Below are positions 27,339 to 36,201 of a stretch of DNA of 64,000 bases, piece after piece. Position numbers and translations under genes: made by a program. How positions within the stretch are numbered: the first letter of the stretch is position 1; each line of letters opens with the position of its first letter. This stretch comes from Dichotomicrobium sp964540795 (GTDB lineage: Bacteria > Pseudomonadota > Alphaproteobacteria > Rhizobiales > Rhodomicrobiaceae). The notes beneath the pieces are model-generated. The model ran no database searches, was not told the DNA's origin, and saw only the letters and a program-made list of their open reading frames with translations. Where the stretch lies: assembly GCA_964540795.1 (NCBI GenBank), contig CAZINX010000004.1, forward strand, positions 62,001 through 126,000. The letters run 5' to 3'.

Positions 27339-29423
27339 ATGCAGCAGATCACGTCCCTTCTCGGCGTTATCGTCGTCTGGCTCATCGCAAGCGTTGGCGC
27401 CTGGTGGCTCCACCGGCTGCTCGCGCATCGCAAGCAGCGCCGCAAGCTGGCGCTCGCCAACCAGGCCTGGATGCGGGTGCGCGAGGCCCCGGAGATTTTC
27501 GCGGACATTCGCGCGGCCGGCATGGGAATCGACGCCGCCGGCGGTCAGGCGCGCACACATGCCCTGCTCAGCCGCGTGCGGGATTACAGCGATTATTTCG
27601 ACGACGTGAGCGCACTGCGCGCCGAGTTGTCCCGTACCCTCAAGCGCGACGACTGCCCGCCGCTGACCGAAATCCTCAATTTGCGCCGCGACATGTGGGC
27701 CGCCGCCGACGTGCTGCTGATCGACGATCCGGCGGTGTTCGGCGAGGCGTTTTCCCAACCCGGCTCCTATGAGGAGTTCTGCCGTGATGCGGAGGATTTG
27801 CTGTTTCTGGACGCCGCGCCGCTGAGGGACGACCCGATCGCGCTGCGCCTCGCGCTGGCGGATGAGGACATGCAGACCTTCGTCAGCGGCGTCGAGGGCG
27901 AGATCGCCGATGAGCGTGAGCGCGAGCGCTTCCCGACCTGGCGCGAGATCGTCGCCTATCCGGTGAGTTGGGTGCGGGCGGTGCCGCGCGCGCTGGCGTT
28001 GGCCGGGCGTGGGGCCGGAACCGCGGGCCGCGAAATCCGGCGGCTGGCGATTGAGGTCGGCCGCGTGGCCTTGGCCGCAGGGGCGGCGATATGGGCGGTG
28101 CTGCGCGAAGCGTCCGCCGCGCTTGGGCGTGGCGTGCGTGGTCTTTCCGCGCTGGTTGCGCGCCGTCCGCGCGTTCGGATGCCGAAGCCGCGCGTCGCCG
28201 CGATGGGCGCCGGGATGCGCGGGGCTGCGGCGCGCGCTCCTGAGTACGCAAAGGCCGCTGGCCGCAGCATCGCCAGCTTGCGGGAGCACCCGGCCGTGGA
28301 GCGTATCGCGGCCTCCGTGCGCCGGGCTGGCGACCGCTTCCCGGATCGAGTCGCGCAGGGATTGAGCCGGGCCGGGGAAATGGCCCGCGACGTGCGCGCC
28401 CGCGCCAGGGCCGCCACCTTCAATGCCCGCGAACGCGCGCGAGACTTCGAGGCGGGCGAGCTTGGCCTGCATTACGACTTTCTCGTCAAGGCGCACAGCC
28501 TGCGCCAGCGTTACGCCGACATGCTGCGCCGCGCGCCGGAGCTGACCGAGACTGGCAAGCAGTTCATCGCGCGGCTGGAGCTTGAAAAGCGCTCCGAACG
28601 GCTGCGGCTTGGCACCGCGAAGCTGCGCCGGCGTGCGCGGCTGGAGCTGGTGCGATTCCTGACGGTCCTGATCGCCGCGCTGGAGCGGCTGCGCGACCGG
28701 CTCGCCGATGCGCCGCCGCAACCCGCGCAGACCACTAACCTTCTGACGTCCCCGCTGCAGCGTTTGTTCCTGCCGCCGCCGTCGCCGCGCGAAGCGGGCG
28801 CGGACTTTCCGGGCGGATTACGTGCGCAGGCGCGGTCCTGGGCGCGGGGCTGGGGCCGCCCGGCGCGGCGGATGCGCGATGTGACGCCGGAGGAGGACGA
28901 GGTCGAGGCTCAGGCTCAGGCGGAGGCCCAGGCAACGGAGACTGAAGCGCCGCAACCGGAGGCGCAACCTGCCTCGGCGCGTGAAGCGGCTCCCGAGCAT
29001 AAGGCAGAGGAAAAGCCGCCACCCGCCGCGGACGATCCCACCGATGAGGCGGTGGACCGTGTGCGCCGCCTGTTCGGCATCCGCGACCGTAAAGGCAAGC
29101 GCGGGACCGGAAAGCGCCGCGAAAACGGTGCGGCAGAGCAAGCGCGGGCTAAAGGACCGAACGGCAAGCAGCGTAGCGAGCCGCCCGACCAGCAGACCGA
29201 GGCTGAAACCGGGAACGCGGCGAGGGCGCAGATTCTGCCGCCTCTGCGCGGCTCGCGCGCTGGAAACTACGACGAGACCGAAGCCGGGACGCGGTCCAGC
29301 GACTCGTTGCGCTCCCGCCTGTCGGCTGTCGATGAGGACCCGGAAGACGCCGTTCCTCAGCAGGATGACACCAGCGGCGAAGCCGCAGAGCGGCGGCGTT
29401 GGCGGCGCTGGTTCGGCCTGTGA
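27339..29423 (+). CDS. Large membrane-anchored protein of unknown function (694 residues)
   Basis: I do not recognise the family. One membrane helix is at the N-terminus (residues about 5-27), followed by basic residues (HRKQRRK). A well-structured acidic/aromatic region (about 40-200, including DYSDYFDDVSALRAEL and LNLRRDMWAAADVLLIDDP) comes next. A long Arg/Ala-rich, probably helical part spans about 200-480, and a charged, low-complexity tail about 500-694, alternating acidic and Arg-rich blocks. It should be anchored in the inner membrane with most of the chain in the cytoplasm. It is divergent from the phasin pair (246 bp between starts) and lies 105 bp before a lipoprotein gene. Confidence 0.75.
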   Translation: MQQITSLLGVIVVWLIASVGAWWLHRLLAHRKQRRKLALANQAWMRVREAPEIFADIRAAGMGIDAAGGQARTHALLSRVRDYSDYFDDVSALRAELSRTLKRDDCPPLTEILNLRRDMWAAADVLLIDDPAVFGEAFSQPGSYEEFCRDAEDLLFLDAAPLRDDPIALRLALADEDMQTFVSGVEGEIADERERERFPTWREIVAYPVSWVRAVPRALALAGRGAGTAGREIRRLAIEVGRVALAAGAAIWAVLREASAALGRGVRGLSALVARRPRVRMPKPRVAAMGAGMRGAAARAPEYAKAAGRSIASLREHPAVERIAASVRRAGDRFPDRVAQGLSRAGEMARDVRARARAATFNARERARDFEAGELGLHYDFLVKAHSLRQRYADMLRRAPELTETGKQFIARLELEKRSERLRLGTAKLRRRARLELVRFLTVLIAALERLRDRLADAPPQPAQTTNLLTSPLQRLFLPPPSPREAGADFPGGLRAQARSWARGWGRPARRMRDVTPEEDEVEAQAQAEAQATETEAPQPEAQPASAREAAPEHKAEEKPPPAADDPTDEAVDRVRRLFGIRDRKGKRGTGKRRENGAAEQARAKGPNGKQRSEPPDQQTEAETGNAARAQILPPLRGSRAGNYDETEAGTRSSDSLRSRLSAVDEDPEDAVPQQDDTSGEAAERRRWRRWFGL

Positions 29424-29528
29424 GTTCCGATTTTCCCGGTCCGGTTGTCGCCTTAACTGTGGCGCATTTGTCCGCAACCCAAAGACGTGTATCATTTCCA
29501 CGATTCGGGGATGCAGACGAGCAGGCGA

Positions 29529-30194
29529 ATGTCGGACTCTGGACCAGTCGGGAAAAGGTGGCGCTCCGGCGCGCGGGCCACGGGCCTCGCCGCGGCGGCG
29601 GCTGCTGCCGTCCTGATGCTCGGCTGCACCACCCAGCCAACAAGCGGCCCCGATGAGTTTACGACGAACCGGCCAGTTACGCTCGCGCCGCCTTCCGGCA
29701 GCGCTACCGAGCGCCGCGTGACGCTGGCCGCGGTCGATGAAACCGAGTTGCGCAAGGCCATCGAACGTTACCGGATCAAGCTGGACCGCGAGGAAAGCCC
29801 GGTCGAGACCGCCGGCGTCGATCTGACCGGCGACGGCGTGCCTGAAGCGCTGGCGCTTTTCACCGGCCCGGACTGGTGCGTCACCACCGGCTGCTCCTTC
29901 ATCGTCTTCCGTCAGAGCGAAACGGGCTATGAGGCGGTATCGCGGACCACGCGCGTGCGGGGGCCGGTCAAGGTAGGGCCGGGCAGCAATGCCGGCTGGC
30001 GCGATCTGATCGTAAAGACCGGCGGCGGCGCTGCGCCAATCCGCTTCGTGCGGCTCGGCTTCTCCGGCGACGGCTATCCGGGAAACGCGCTGTTGCAAGC
30101 CGAACCGAGAGAAGAGGTGCTCGCCCAGGCGACCGACGTGATCCGCGAGGCCCCGTTCCAGGCGAGCAAGCCTCAGGCTTCATCCGCCCGGTAG
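29529..30194 (+). CDS. Putative lipoprotein of unknown function
   Basis: About 221 residues. A basic n-region (GKRWRSGAR), an Ala-rich hydrophobic core and a lipobox LMLGC mark a signal-peptidase II substrate, so the mature protein starts with the lipidated Cys near residue 33. A globular domain of about 150 residues follows, with AGVDLTGDGVPEALALF, a calcium-loop-like DLTGDG of the FG-GAP/EF type, and two cysteines (DWCVTTGCSF) likely to form a disulfide. The start at 29529 has AGCAGG upstream; two earlier in-frame ATGs exist. The last 22 bp overlap the convergent monooxygenase gene. Confidence 0.7.
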   Translation: MSDSGPVGKRWRSGARATGLAAAAAAAVLMLGCTTQPTSGPDEFTTNRPVTLAPPSGSATERRVTLAAVDETELRKAIERYRIKLDREESPVETAGVDLTGDGVPEALALFTGPDWCVTTGCSFIVFRQSETGYEAVSRTTRVRGPVKVGPGSNAGWRDLIVKTGGGAAPIRFVRLGFSGDGYPGNALLQAEPREEVLAQATDVIREAPFQASKPQASSAR

Positions 30195-31363
30195 CTGTAG
30201 AGCCAGTCGTTGCGGCGCAAAAGGTCCTGCGGGCTTTGGCTTGTCAGCACCTGATTGCGGCTCCAGCGCATGACCCCGCTCATGTGATAGACGCGGCCCA
30301 TCCGGCGCGAGCGGGCCTGAACGCGCGCTGCGCGTGGCCGGCGTTTGCGCGCATAGGCTGCGAAGGCGGCGGGCACATCGCCCTTGGCGGCAGCGACGGC
30401 CTGCGCCAGCGCGGCGGCATCCTCGATTGCCAGCACACCGCCGGATGCGAGGAACGGCAACACCGGGTGAGCGGCGTCGCCCAACAGAGCCGTGCGGCCG
30501 GATGACCAATGGCGCAGCGGCGGCATGTCATAGAGCGCCCAGCGCCGCCAGCCGCTCTGCCGGGCAAGGAACGTCGCAACAGCCTCCGGCCAGCCTTTCA
30601 GATGCGGCAGGAACTCCTCCGCCGCGCCCGGCACGTTCCAGCCTTCGGGCGCATCGCGATCATCGACGATCACGACCACGTTCACCTCCGCGCCGCCGCG
30701 CACCGGGTAGTGCACCATATGCGCGCGGGGCGAGAGCCACAGGCCGATGGCGTCCTGTTGCATGGGCAGCGCGGCCTCATCGAACGGAACCGTAATCCGC
30801 CAGGCGCTCTTGCCGGACCAGACCGGCTCGCTGGCATCACTCAACGCCGCGCGCACTTGCGAGCGGATACCGTCCGCGCCGACCAGCGCCCCGCCGGCCG
30901 CCGTCTCGCTCGCCTCGCTCTCGACGTGGACCCGTTCGCCTTCCGTCGCCCATGACATCACCCGGAACGGCTGGGTGATGACGACGTTGTCATTCGCCTG
31001 CACCGTTTCCAGCAGCACGCGCTGCAGGTCCGCGCGATGCGCGACCCAGTAGGGCGCGCCGTAGCGCATCTCCGCCATCGGGCCGAGCGGCACCGTTGTC
31101 AGGCGCTGTCCGGCGCGCGCGTCGATCAGCTGCACGCCCTCCGGCGCGACAGCGTGCCTCGCAAGCGCATCGGCAACGCCCAGCGCCCGCAGCACATGAA
31201 CGGCGTTCGGCCCAAGCTGTATGCCCGCGCCGGCCTGCGAAAATTCCGCCGTCTGCTCCAGTACCTGCACCGGCGTGCCCGCCTGCGCCAGCGCGAGCGC
31301 CGCCGTGAGGCCGCCGATCCCGCCGCCTGCGATGAGCACTCGCCGGTTATCGTCGCTCAGCAT
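30173..31363 (-). CDS. FAD-dependent aromatic-ring monooxygenase family protein
   Basis: A 396-residue class A flavoprotein monooxygenase, similar in pattern to salicylate and 3-hydroxybenzoate hydroxylases. The N-terminal Rossmann motif is IAGGGIGGLTAALALAQAG, the DG motif is VGADGIRSQVR, and the second FAD motif is ALLGDAAHPVLPFLASGGVLAIED. Such enzymes hydroxylate aromatic acids with NAD(P)H and oxygen; the substrate cannot be read from the sequence. Its ATG directly abuts the TAA of the upstream zinc-finger gene, so they form one operon. The 3-prime end overlaps the convergent lipoprotein gene. Confidence 0.85.
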   Translation of the reverse strand: MLSDDNRRVLIAGGGIGGLTAALALAQAGTPVQVLEQTAEFSQAGAGIQLGPNAVHVLRALGVADALARHAVAPEGVQLIDARAGQRLTTVPLGPMAEMRYGAPYWVAHRADLQRVLLETVQANDNVVITQPFRVMSWATEGERVHVESEASETAAGGALVGADGIRSQVRAALSDASEPVWSGKSAWRITVPFDEAALPMQQDAIGLWLSPRAHMVHYPVRGGAEVNVVVIVDDRDAPEGWNVPGAAEEFLPHLKGWPEAVATFLARQSGWRRWALYDMPPLRHWSSGRTALLGDAAHPVLPFLASGGVLAIEDAAALAQAVAAAKGDVPAAFAAYARKRRPRAARVQARSRRMGRVYHMSGVMRWSRNQVLTSQSPQDLLRRNDWLYSYRADEA

Positions 31364-31612
31364 TTAGCGGTCGTCGGTTTCGTCGGTGTAGGCGCAGTAG
31401 GGCGGGTCGGACTGGTCTGGACCGAGGTTGGAATCATAGATGTAGAGGGTCGAGCAGTAAGGGCAGACGATCTGCTGATCGTCGCCCATGTCGAGATAGA
31501 TGTGTGGGTGGTCCTGGGGCGGGCGCGCGCCAATGCACTCGAACTCCTTCACGCCGATGTGGATTTTCTCCACCCCGATATCGTTGCAGAACCGGGGAGT
31601 CCGTGTTGCCAT
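31364..31612 (-). CDS. CHCC zinc-finger protein, NDUFS6-like
   Basis: An 82-residue protein whose core F-E-C-x-G-x(5)-DHPHIYL-x(8)-VCPYCSTLY is the zf-CHCC pattern, with Cys, His, Cys, Cys as zinc ligands. The domain is found in the mitochondrial complex I subunit NDUFS6 and in small alphaproteobacterial relatives thought to support complex I assembly. The ATG at 31612 has GGAGG six bases upstream. It is the first gene of a two-gene operon with the FAD monooxygenase and is divergent from the alpha/beta hydrolase. Confidence 0.88.
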   Translation of the reverse strand: MATRTPRFCNDIGVEKIHIGVKEFECIGARPPQDHPHIYLDMGDDQQIVCPYCSTLYIYDSNLGPDQSDPPYCAYTDETDDR

Positions 31613-31740
31613 GATCGCCTCCAAAACCCGTCGCCTCCGGTGTTTGCCTCTCCGCTCGGCTGCGCATTTGCGGTTTGCGCAACCGCTCCGGTGGTGATAG
31701 GCGAAAGCCGCGGCGCGGACAACAGCCAACCCGGTGGCGC

Positions 31741-32499
31741 ATGACGATGCAGTTTTTCGATTCCGATGGCGTGCAGGTCGCCTATCGCGATGAGGGCGCG
31801 GGCAAGCCGGTCCTGCTGATCCACGGCTTTGCCTCCAACAGCAAGGTCAACTGGGTCGATCCGGGCTGGATGCAGACGCTGACCGACGCAGGCTACCGCG
31901 CCATCGCGATCGACAATCGCGGTCACGGCGAAAGCGAGAAGCTTTACGGCGAAGCCGCCTACGGCGCGCCGCTGATGGCCGAGGATGCGCGGCGGCTGCT
32001 CGATCACCTCGGGATCGCGCGGTCGCATGTGCTGGGCTACTCGATGGGCGCGCGGATCGGCGCGTTCCTGGCGATCAACCATCCCGATCGCGTGAAGAGC
32101 CTCATCCTGTCGGGGATGGGCATCAATCTTGTGCGCGGCGTGGGCGGCGCGAAGCCGATCGCCGCCGCGCTGGAGGCGGACAGCCCTGATGACGTCAAGG
32201 ACGACGCCGCGCGCAGCTTCCGCCTGTTCGCCGATCAGACCGGCAGCGACCGGCACGCGCTCGCGGCCTGCATCCGCTCCTCGCGCGAGCCGATCACAGC
32301 CGAGGCGCTCGCCGGCGCAGGCGTGCCGACCCTTATTGCGGTGGGCACGGACGATGTGGTCGCCGGCTCCGCAAGCGAGTTGGCTGCCCTGCTGCCCGGC
32401 GCGCAGGTGCTGGACATCCCGAACCGCGATCATATGCGCGCGGTCGGCGACCCCGCGCACAAGAAGGGTGTCCTCGCCTTTCTCGCGACGCAGGCGTGA
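31741..32499 (+). CDS. Alpha/beta hydrolase
   Basis: A 252-residue cytosolic alpha/beta-hydrolase-fold protein. The oxyanion region is LLIHGFASN, the nucleophile elbow is LGYSMGAR (Ser near 100), and the likely catalytic His lies in IPNRDHMRAVGD. The cap region is short. The overall pattern resembles esterases and haloalkane-dehalogenase relatives, but the substrate is not predictable. Two ATGs (31741 and 31747) are possible starts. Single gene; exoD runs convergently and ends 4 bp away. Confidence 0.85.
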   Translation: MTMQFFDSDGVQVAYRDEGAGKPVLLIHGFASNSKVNWVDPGWMQTLTDAGYRAIAIDNRGHGESEKLYGEAAYGAPLMAEDARRLLDHLGIARSHVLGYSMGARIGAFLAINHPDRVKSLILSGMGINLVRGVGGAKPIAAALEADSPDDVKDDAARSFRLFADQTGSDRHALAACIRSSREPITAEALAGAGVPTLIAVGTDDVVAGSASELAALLPGAQVLDIPNRDHMRAVGDPAHKKGVLAFLATQA

Positions 32500-32503
32500 G
32501 CCG

Positions 32504-33109
32504 CTACAGCATCCAGAACGCGCTGAGGATCGAGATGCCTGTGACGCCGTAGCCCGCGGCCAACAGGTAGCCGTCGCGCACTGTCAGTCCCACGCTCAGA
32601 ATTGTCAGAGCGAGCGCCGGAAGTGTCACGCCCCAGGGCACCAGCGCCAGCGGATACATCAGCAACGCCAACAGGATGCTTGCGACCGGGATGAGCAGAT
32701 ATAGGGGCGGCTCCGTCAGGAAGAGCAGGCGCGGGCGCGTCCACCGATCCATCGCGTCAAGATAAGGCCGCATGGTCTTGAGCGCATGTTCGAGCTTGTC
32801 CCGCCGCAGAGAGATATTACTCAGCCGCGCGGGCAGCCAGGGGCGGCTGCGCGCGATGAGCATCTGGGCGGCAATCAGGACGATGAGCGTCGCGGTGAGA
32901 ACGGACACCCCGGGAATTGCCCCGATGACGGGCGCGAGCGCGATGATCGAGGGGACGAGCAAAAGCGGCCCGTAGGCCTGCTGGCGGAAGGTGGCGACGG
33001 CCTCGCCGAATGTGACCCTATCCCCTTCGGCGTTGGCGAGAACATGGTCGAACAGGCCGGTGAGCGAATAGTCCCGATTATCCCCGCAGGCGCGTTCCTC
33101 AGTCGTCAC
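32504..33109 (-). CDS. exoD: ExoD family membrane protein
   Basis: About 201 residues, with three or four hydrophobic segments (PLLLVPSIIALAPVIGAIPG, VLTATLIVLIAAQML, LLIPVASILLALLMYPLALVPWG). Family features are SLTGLFDHVL and GEAVATFRQQAYGPLLLVPS near the N-terminus and RPWLPARLSN in the middle. ExoD was first linked to exopolysaccharide synthesis and alkali tolerance in Sinorhizobium; its biochemical role is unknown. No suitable ATG lies near the conserved start. I chose the GTG at 33109, which has a strong AAGGAG site five bases upstream. Confidence 0.85.
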   Translation of the reverse strand: MTTEERACGDNRDYSLTGLFDHVLANAEGDRVTFGEAVATFRQQAYGPLLLVPSIIALAPVIGAIPGVSVLTATLIVLIAAQMLIARSRPWLPARLSNISLRRDKLEHALKTMRPYLDAMDRWTRPRLLFLTEPPLYLLIPVASILLALLMYPLALVPWGVTLPALALTILSVGLTVRDGYLLAAGYGVTGISILSAFWML

Positions 33110-33191
33110 CTCTGCTCCTTTGGCTGCGGGCGGCCCGCAACTTTGGAAGTGGGGCGAATTTGGCGGCGCATCAACCGCGCCGGCTTCTCGC

Positions 33192-35306
33192 TCAGTTATC
33201 GAAGAACACGTCACGCGCCCAATCGTTCGATTCGCGATCGGAACCCTGCCCCTGCCGTGCCTGACGCGTTGACGGGACTCCGAGCGACGTGTCCGCGCGG
33301 GGCTGGCTGGTGCCGAACAGCGCATCCCAGAATGAGCGGGGTTCGCGGCGCTCTTCCTCAACGCGGGCTTCCGCCCAGACGCCGCCGGGCAGCGCGGCAG
33401 GGGGTTTCGTGCGGTGCGCCGCATCCATCAGCTCGCGCCAGATCGTAGCGGGGAGCGAGCCGCCGGTGATTCGCTTCATGGGGCTGAAATCGTCGTTGCC
33501 GAGCCAGACGCCCGTGACGTAGTGCGCGGTATAGCCGATGAACCAGGCGTCGCGATACTGCTGCCCGGTGCCGGTCTTGCCGGCGGCCGGGTGCGGCGGC
33601 AGCGCGGCCTGCTGGCCGGTGCCGGCCTGGATTGTGGCGCTGAGCATGTCATTCATGGCGGCGACATGCTCGCGGCTGATGACCCGACGGCCCTCGCCAG
33701 CGCGATGCTCCAGAAGAACGCGCCCCTCGGAGTCCACGATCGATTCGATCACATAGGGCGCGGCGCGAAACCCGCCATTGCTGAACGGGACATAGGCTCC
33801 GGTCAGTTCCAGCAGCGATATCTCCGAGGTGCCCAGCGCCAGCGACGGCTCCGGGGTCAGCGCCGACTGGATGCCGAGGCGACGGGCCACCTCGATCACC
33901 TTTTCGCGCCCGGTCCATTCGGACACCCGGACGGCGACGGTGTTCATCGACCGCGCCAGCGCCTTTCGCAGCGTCACGTCGCCGTGGTAGCGCGCGTTAT
34001 AGTTCTTCGGTGACCAGCCCTCGACCTCCAGCGGCCCGTCATGAACCAGGCTTTCGGGCGTCAGGCCGTTTTCCAGCCCGGCGAGGAAAACGAACGGCTT
34101 GAAGGTTGACCCCGGCTGGCGCTTCGCCGCGACCACGCGATTGAACTGGCTCTCGCGGTAGTCGCGCCCGCCGACGAGCGCTTTCACGGCGCCGTTGGCG
34201 TCGAGGATGACGGCGGCAGCCTGCCCGGCGTCATATTTTTCGCCCTCTTCGGCCATGGCCTTGGCGACGAGCGTCTGGGCCGCGCCCTGGAGCTGATAGT
34301 CGATCGAGGTCTGGACGACGAGATCGGCCTGTAGCGTCTGCCGGAAATCCGCGACTTCCTTGACAATCCAGTCAATCACGTAGCCGTAGCTTTCCGAGGG
34401 CAGGAAGGCGCGCAGCTTGGGTGGGTTTCTCAACGCCGCGTCATATTGCTCTCGTGTGATCGCCTCAGTCTCCAGCATCAGCCCCAGCACGGTTTGCCCG
34501 CGCTGGCGCGCGCGGCGCAGGCTGCGCGTCGGCGCGAAGTAGGACGGCGCGCGGATCAGCCCGGCGAGGATCGCGCTTTCGTACAGCCCCACGTCCGAGA
34601 CCGTCTTGCCGAAATAGTGCTGCGCGGCGGCCTCGACCCCGTAGTTGCCCGCGCCGAAATAGATGCGGTTCAGATAAAGCTCCAGGATCTGGGCCTTCTC
34701 CAGCCGGTATTCCAGCCAGAGAGCGAGCAGCACCTCCTCCATCTTGCGCCAGTAGGTGCGCTCCGGCTCCAGGAACAGGACCTTGGCGAGCTGTTGGGTG
34801 ATGGTGCTGCCGCCCTGCACGATCCGGCCTGCCTCGCGGTTGGCGATCATCGCGCGGACAATGCCGATCGGATCGAAACCGAAATGCCAGTAAAAGCGCC
34901 GGTCCTCGGTGGCGAGGACCGCGTCGACAAGATGCCGCGGCATCCGCTCATAAGGCACGTGCGTGCGGCGCAGGCCCTTCTCGGTGATGACCTCGCCGCC
35001 CTCGGAGAGGATCGTGAGCTTGGCCGGGTTCTGGCTCAGACCGGCCTTGAGCGGGTCGGTGGCGAGATAGGAGTAGACCGTCACCGCGCCAACCACGACC
35101 AGCACCAGAACGGCGGCCGCAATCGTCCCGGAGATCAGGAAGAAGCGCGTGATCCGCCACATCAGCGACCGGCGCGGCTTCTGCTTCGGCGGCTCCGGCT
35201 CGAACCGGAACACATCCTCGCCGCGCGCGCGTGCGCGCTGGTCCTGCTTTTCGGACATGCGCGCCAGATTCCGGCGCCAGCGCCTGAATTGTTCAATCAT
35301 GGCCAT
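33192..35306 (-). CDS. Penicillin-binding protein 1A (bifunctional class A)
   Basis: About 704 residues. A cytoplasmic basic tail is followed by a membrane helix (about 50-75). The glycosyltransferase-51 domain comes next, with catalytic Glu in ATEDRRFYWHFGFDP and the QGGSTITQQLAK motif. The transpeptidase domain has Ser in PGSTFKP (about 400), SMNT, and KTGTGQQYRDAWF. It polymerises and cross-links peptidoglycan in the periplasm. The C-terminal tail after the transpeptidase is short and polar. Starts at 35306 or 35300 are equally possible; the upstream in-frame start lacks support. It follows exoD in the same direction with 82 bp between. Confidence 0.93.
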   Translation of the reverse strand: MAMIEQFRRWRRNLARMSEKQDQRARARGEDVFRFEPEPPKQKPRRSLMWRITRFFLISGTIAAAVLVLVVVGAVTVYSYLATDPLKAGLSQNPAKLTILSEGGEVITEKGLRRTHVPYERMPRHLVDAVLATEDRRFYWHFGFDPIGIVRAMIANREAGRIVQGGSTITQQLAKVLFLEPERTYWRKMEEVLLALWLEYRLEKAQILELYLNRIYFGAGNYGVEAAAQHYFGKTVSDVGLYESAILAGLIRAPSYFAPTRSLRRARQRGQTVLGLMLETEAITREQYDAALRNPPKLRAFLPSESYGYVIDWIVKEVADFRQTLQADLVVQTSIDYQLQGAAQTLVAKAMAEEGEKYDAGQAAAVILDANGAVKALVGGRDYRESQFNRVVAAKRQPGSTFKPFVFLAGLENGLTPESLVHDGPLEVEGWSPKNYNARYHGDVTLRKALARSMNTVAVRVSEWTGREKVIEVARRLGIQSALTPEPSLALGTSEISLLELTGAYVPFSNGGFRAAPYVIESIVDSEGRVLLEHRAGEGRRVISREHVAAMNDMLSATIQAGTGQQAALPPHPAAGKTGTGQQYRDAWFIGYTAHYVTGVWLGNDDFSPMKRITGGSLPATIWRELMDAAHRTKPPAALPGGVWAEARVEEERREPRSFWDALFGTSQPRADTSLGVPSTRQARQGQGSDRESNDWARDVFFDN

Positions 35307-35439
35307 CGGTGTCGGAAAGTTCCCGATCCTGCGCGGTCCCCCGCCAGGCAAAATACTAGCCCATCAGCATTTACCAATGATGTGTACCGTCCCAGTTTGT
35401 CCGAAGCGCGACAAATCCTGTTAACCGGACGATCGATCA

Positions 35440-36201
35440 TCATTTTTTGAGCTTGTAGCCGGTCTGGAAGATGCGCCAGACGAGCGTCAGCCCCACGGCG
35501 AGGAACACGAAGATCATCACCAGGCTGACCCAGACGCTCACATCGGCGACCTCGTAGAAGCTCCAGCGGAAGCCGCTGATGAGATAGACCACCGGGTTGA
35601 ACAGCGTCACCGTCTGCCAGAACGGCGGCAGCATATCGATCGAGTAGAACGTGCCGCCAAGGAAAGCGAGCGGCGTCATCACCAGCAGCGGGACGATCTG
35701 CAACTGCTCGAAGCCGTCCGCCCAGATGCCGATGATGAAGCCGAGCAGGCTGAAGGTGATCGCCGTGAGCACCATGAACAGCATCATCACGCAAGGATGC
35801 TCGATCCGCAGATCGACGAAGAAACTTGCCGTGATCAGAATGACGATGCCGAGGATCAGCGACTTGGTGGCCGCCGCGCCGACATAGCCCAGCACGATCT
35901 CGAATGCGGAGATGGGGGCGGAAAGAAGCTCGTATATCGTGCCCGTGAATTTCGGGAAATATATGCCGAACGACGCATTCGCAACGCTTTGCGTCAGCAG
36001 CGTCAGCATCATCAGCCCCGGCACGATGAACGAGCCATAATCGACCCCGCCGATCTGCTCTATGCGCGAGCCGATTGCCGAGCCGAACACGATGAAGTAG
36101 AGCGCGGTCGTCAGCACTGGCGAGACGATGCTTTGGAACAGCGTGCGCCAGGTCCGCGCCATTTCGTAATTGTAGATCGCCTTGATCGCGTGAAAATTCA
36201 T
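35440..36201 (-). CDS. ABC-2 type transporter permease
   Basis: A 253-residue integral membrane protein with about six helices, of the ABC-2 exporter type (YadH/NodJ-like). The typical NYEMARTWRTLFQSIVSPVLTTALYFIVFG start is visible in shortened form as MARTWRTLFQSI, and FLGGTFYSIDMLPPFWQTV and FNPVVYLISGFRWSF are family patterns. Its ATG overlaps the stop of the ATPase gene by one base (TGATG), so translation is coupled. Exported substrate unknown. Confidence 0.9.
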   Translation of the reverse strand: MNFHAIKAIYNYEMARTWRTLFQSIVSPVLTTALYFIVFGSAIGSRIEQIGGVDYGSFIVPGLMMLTLLTQSVANASFGIYFPKFTGTIYELLSAPISAFEIVLGYVGAAATKSLILGIVILITASFFVDLRIEHPCVMMLFMVLTAITFSLLGFIIGIWADGFEQLQIVPLLVMTPLAFLGGTFYSIDMLPPFWQTVTLFNPVVYLISGFRWSFYEVADVSVWVSLVMIFVFLAVGLTLVWRIFQTGYKLKK

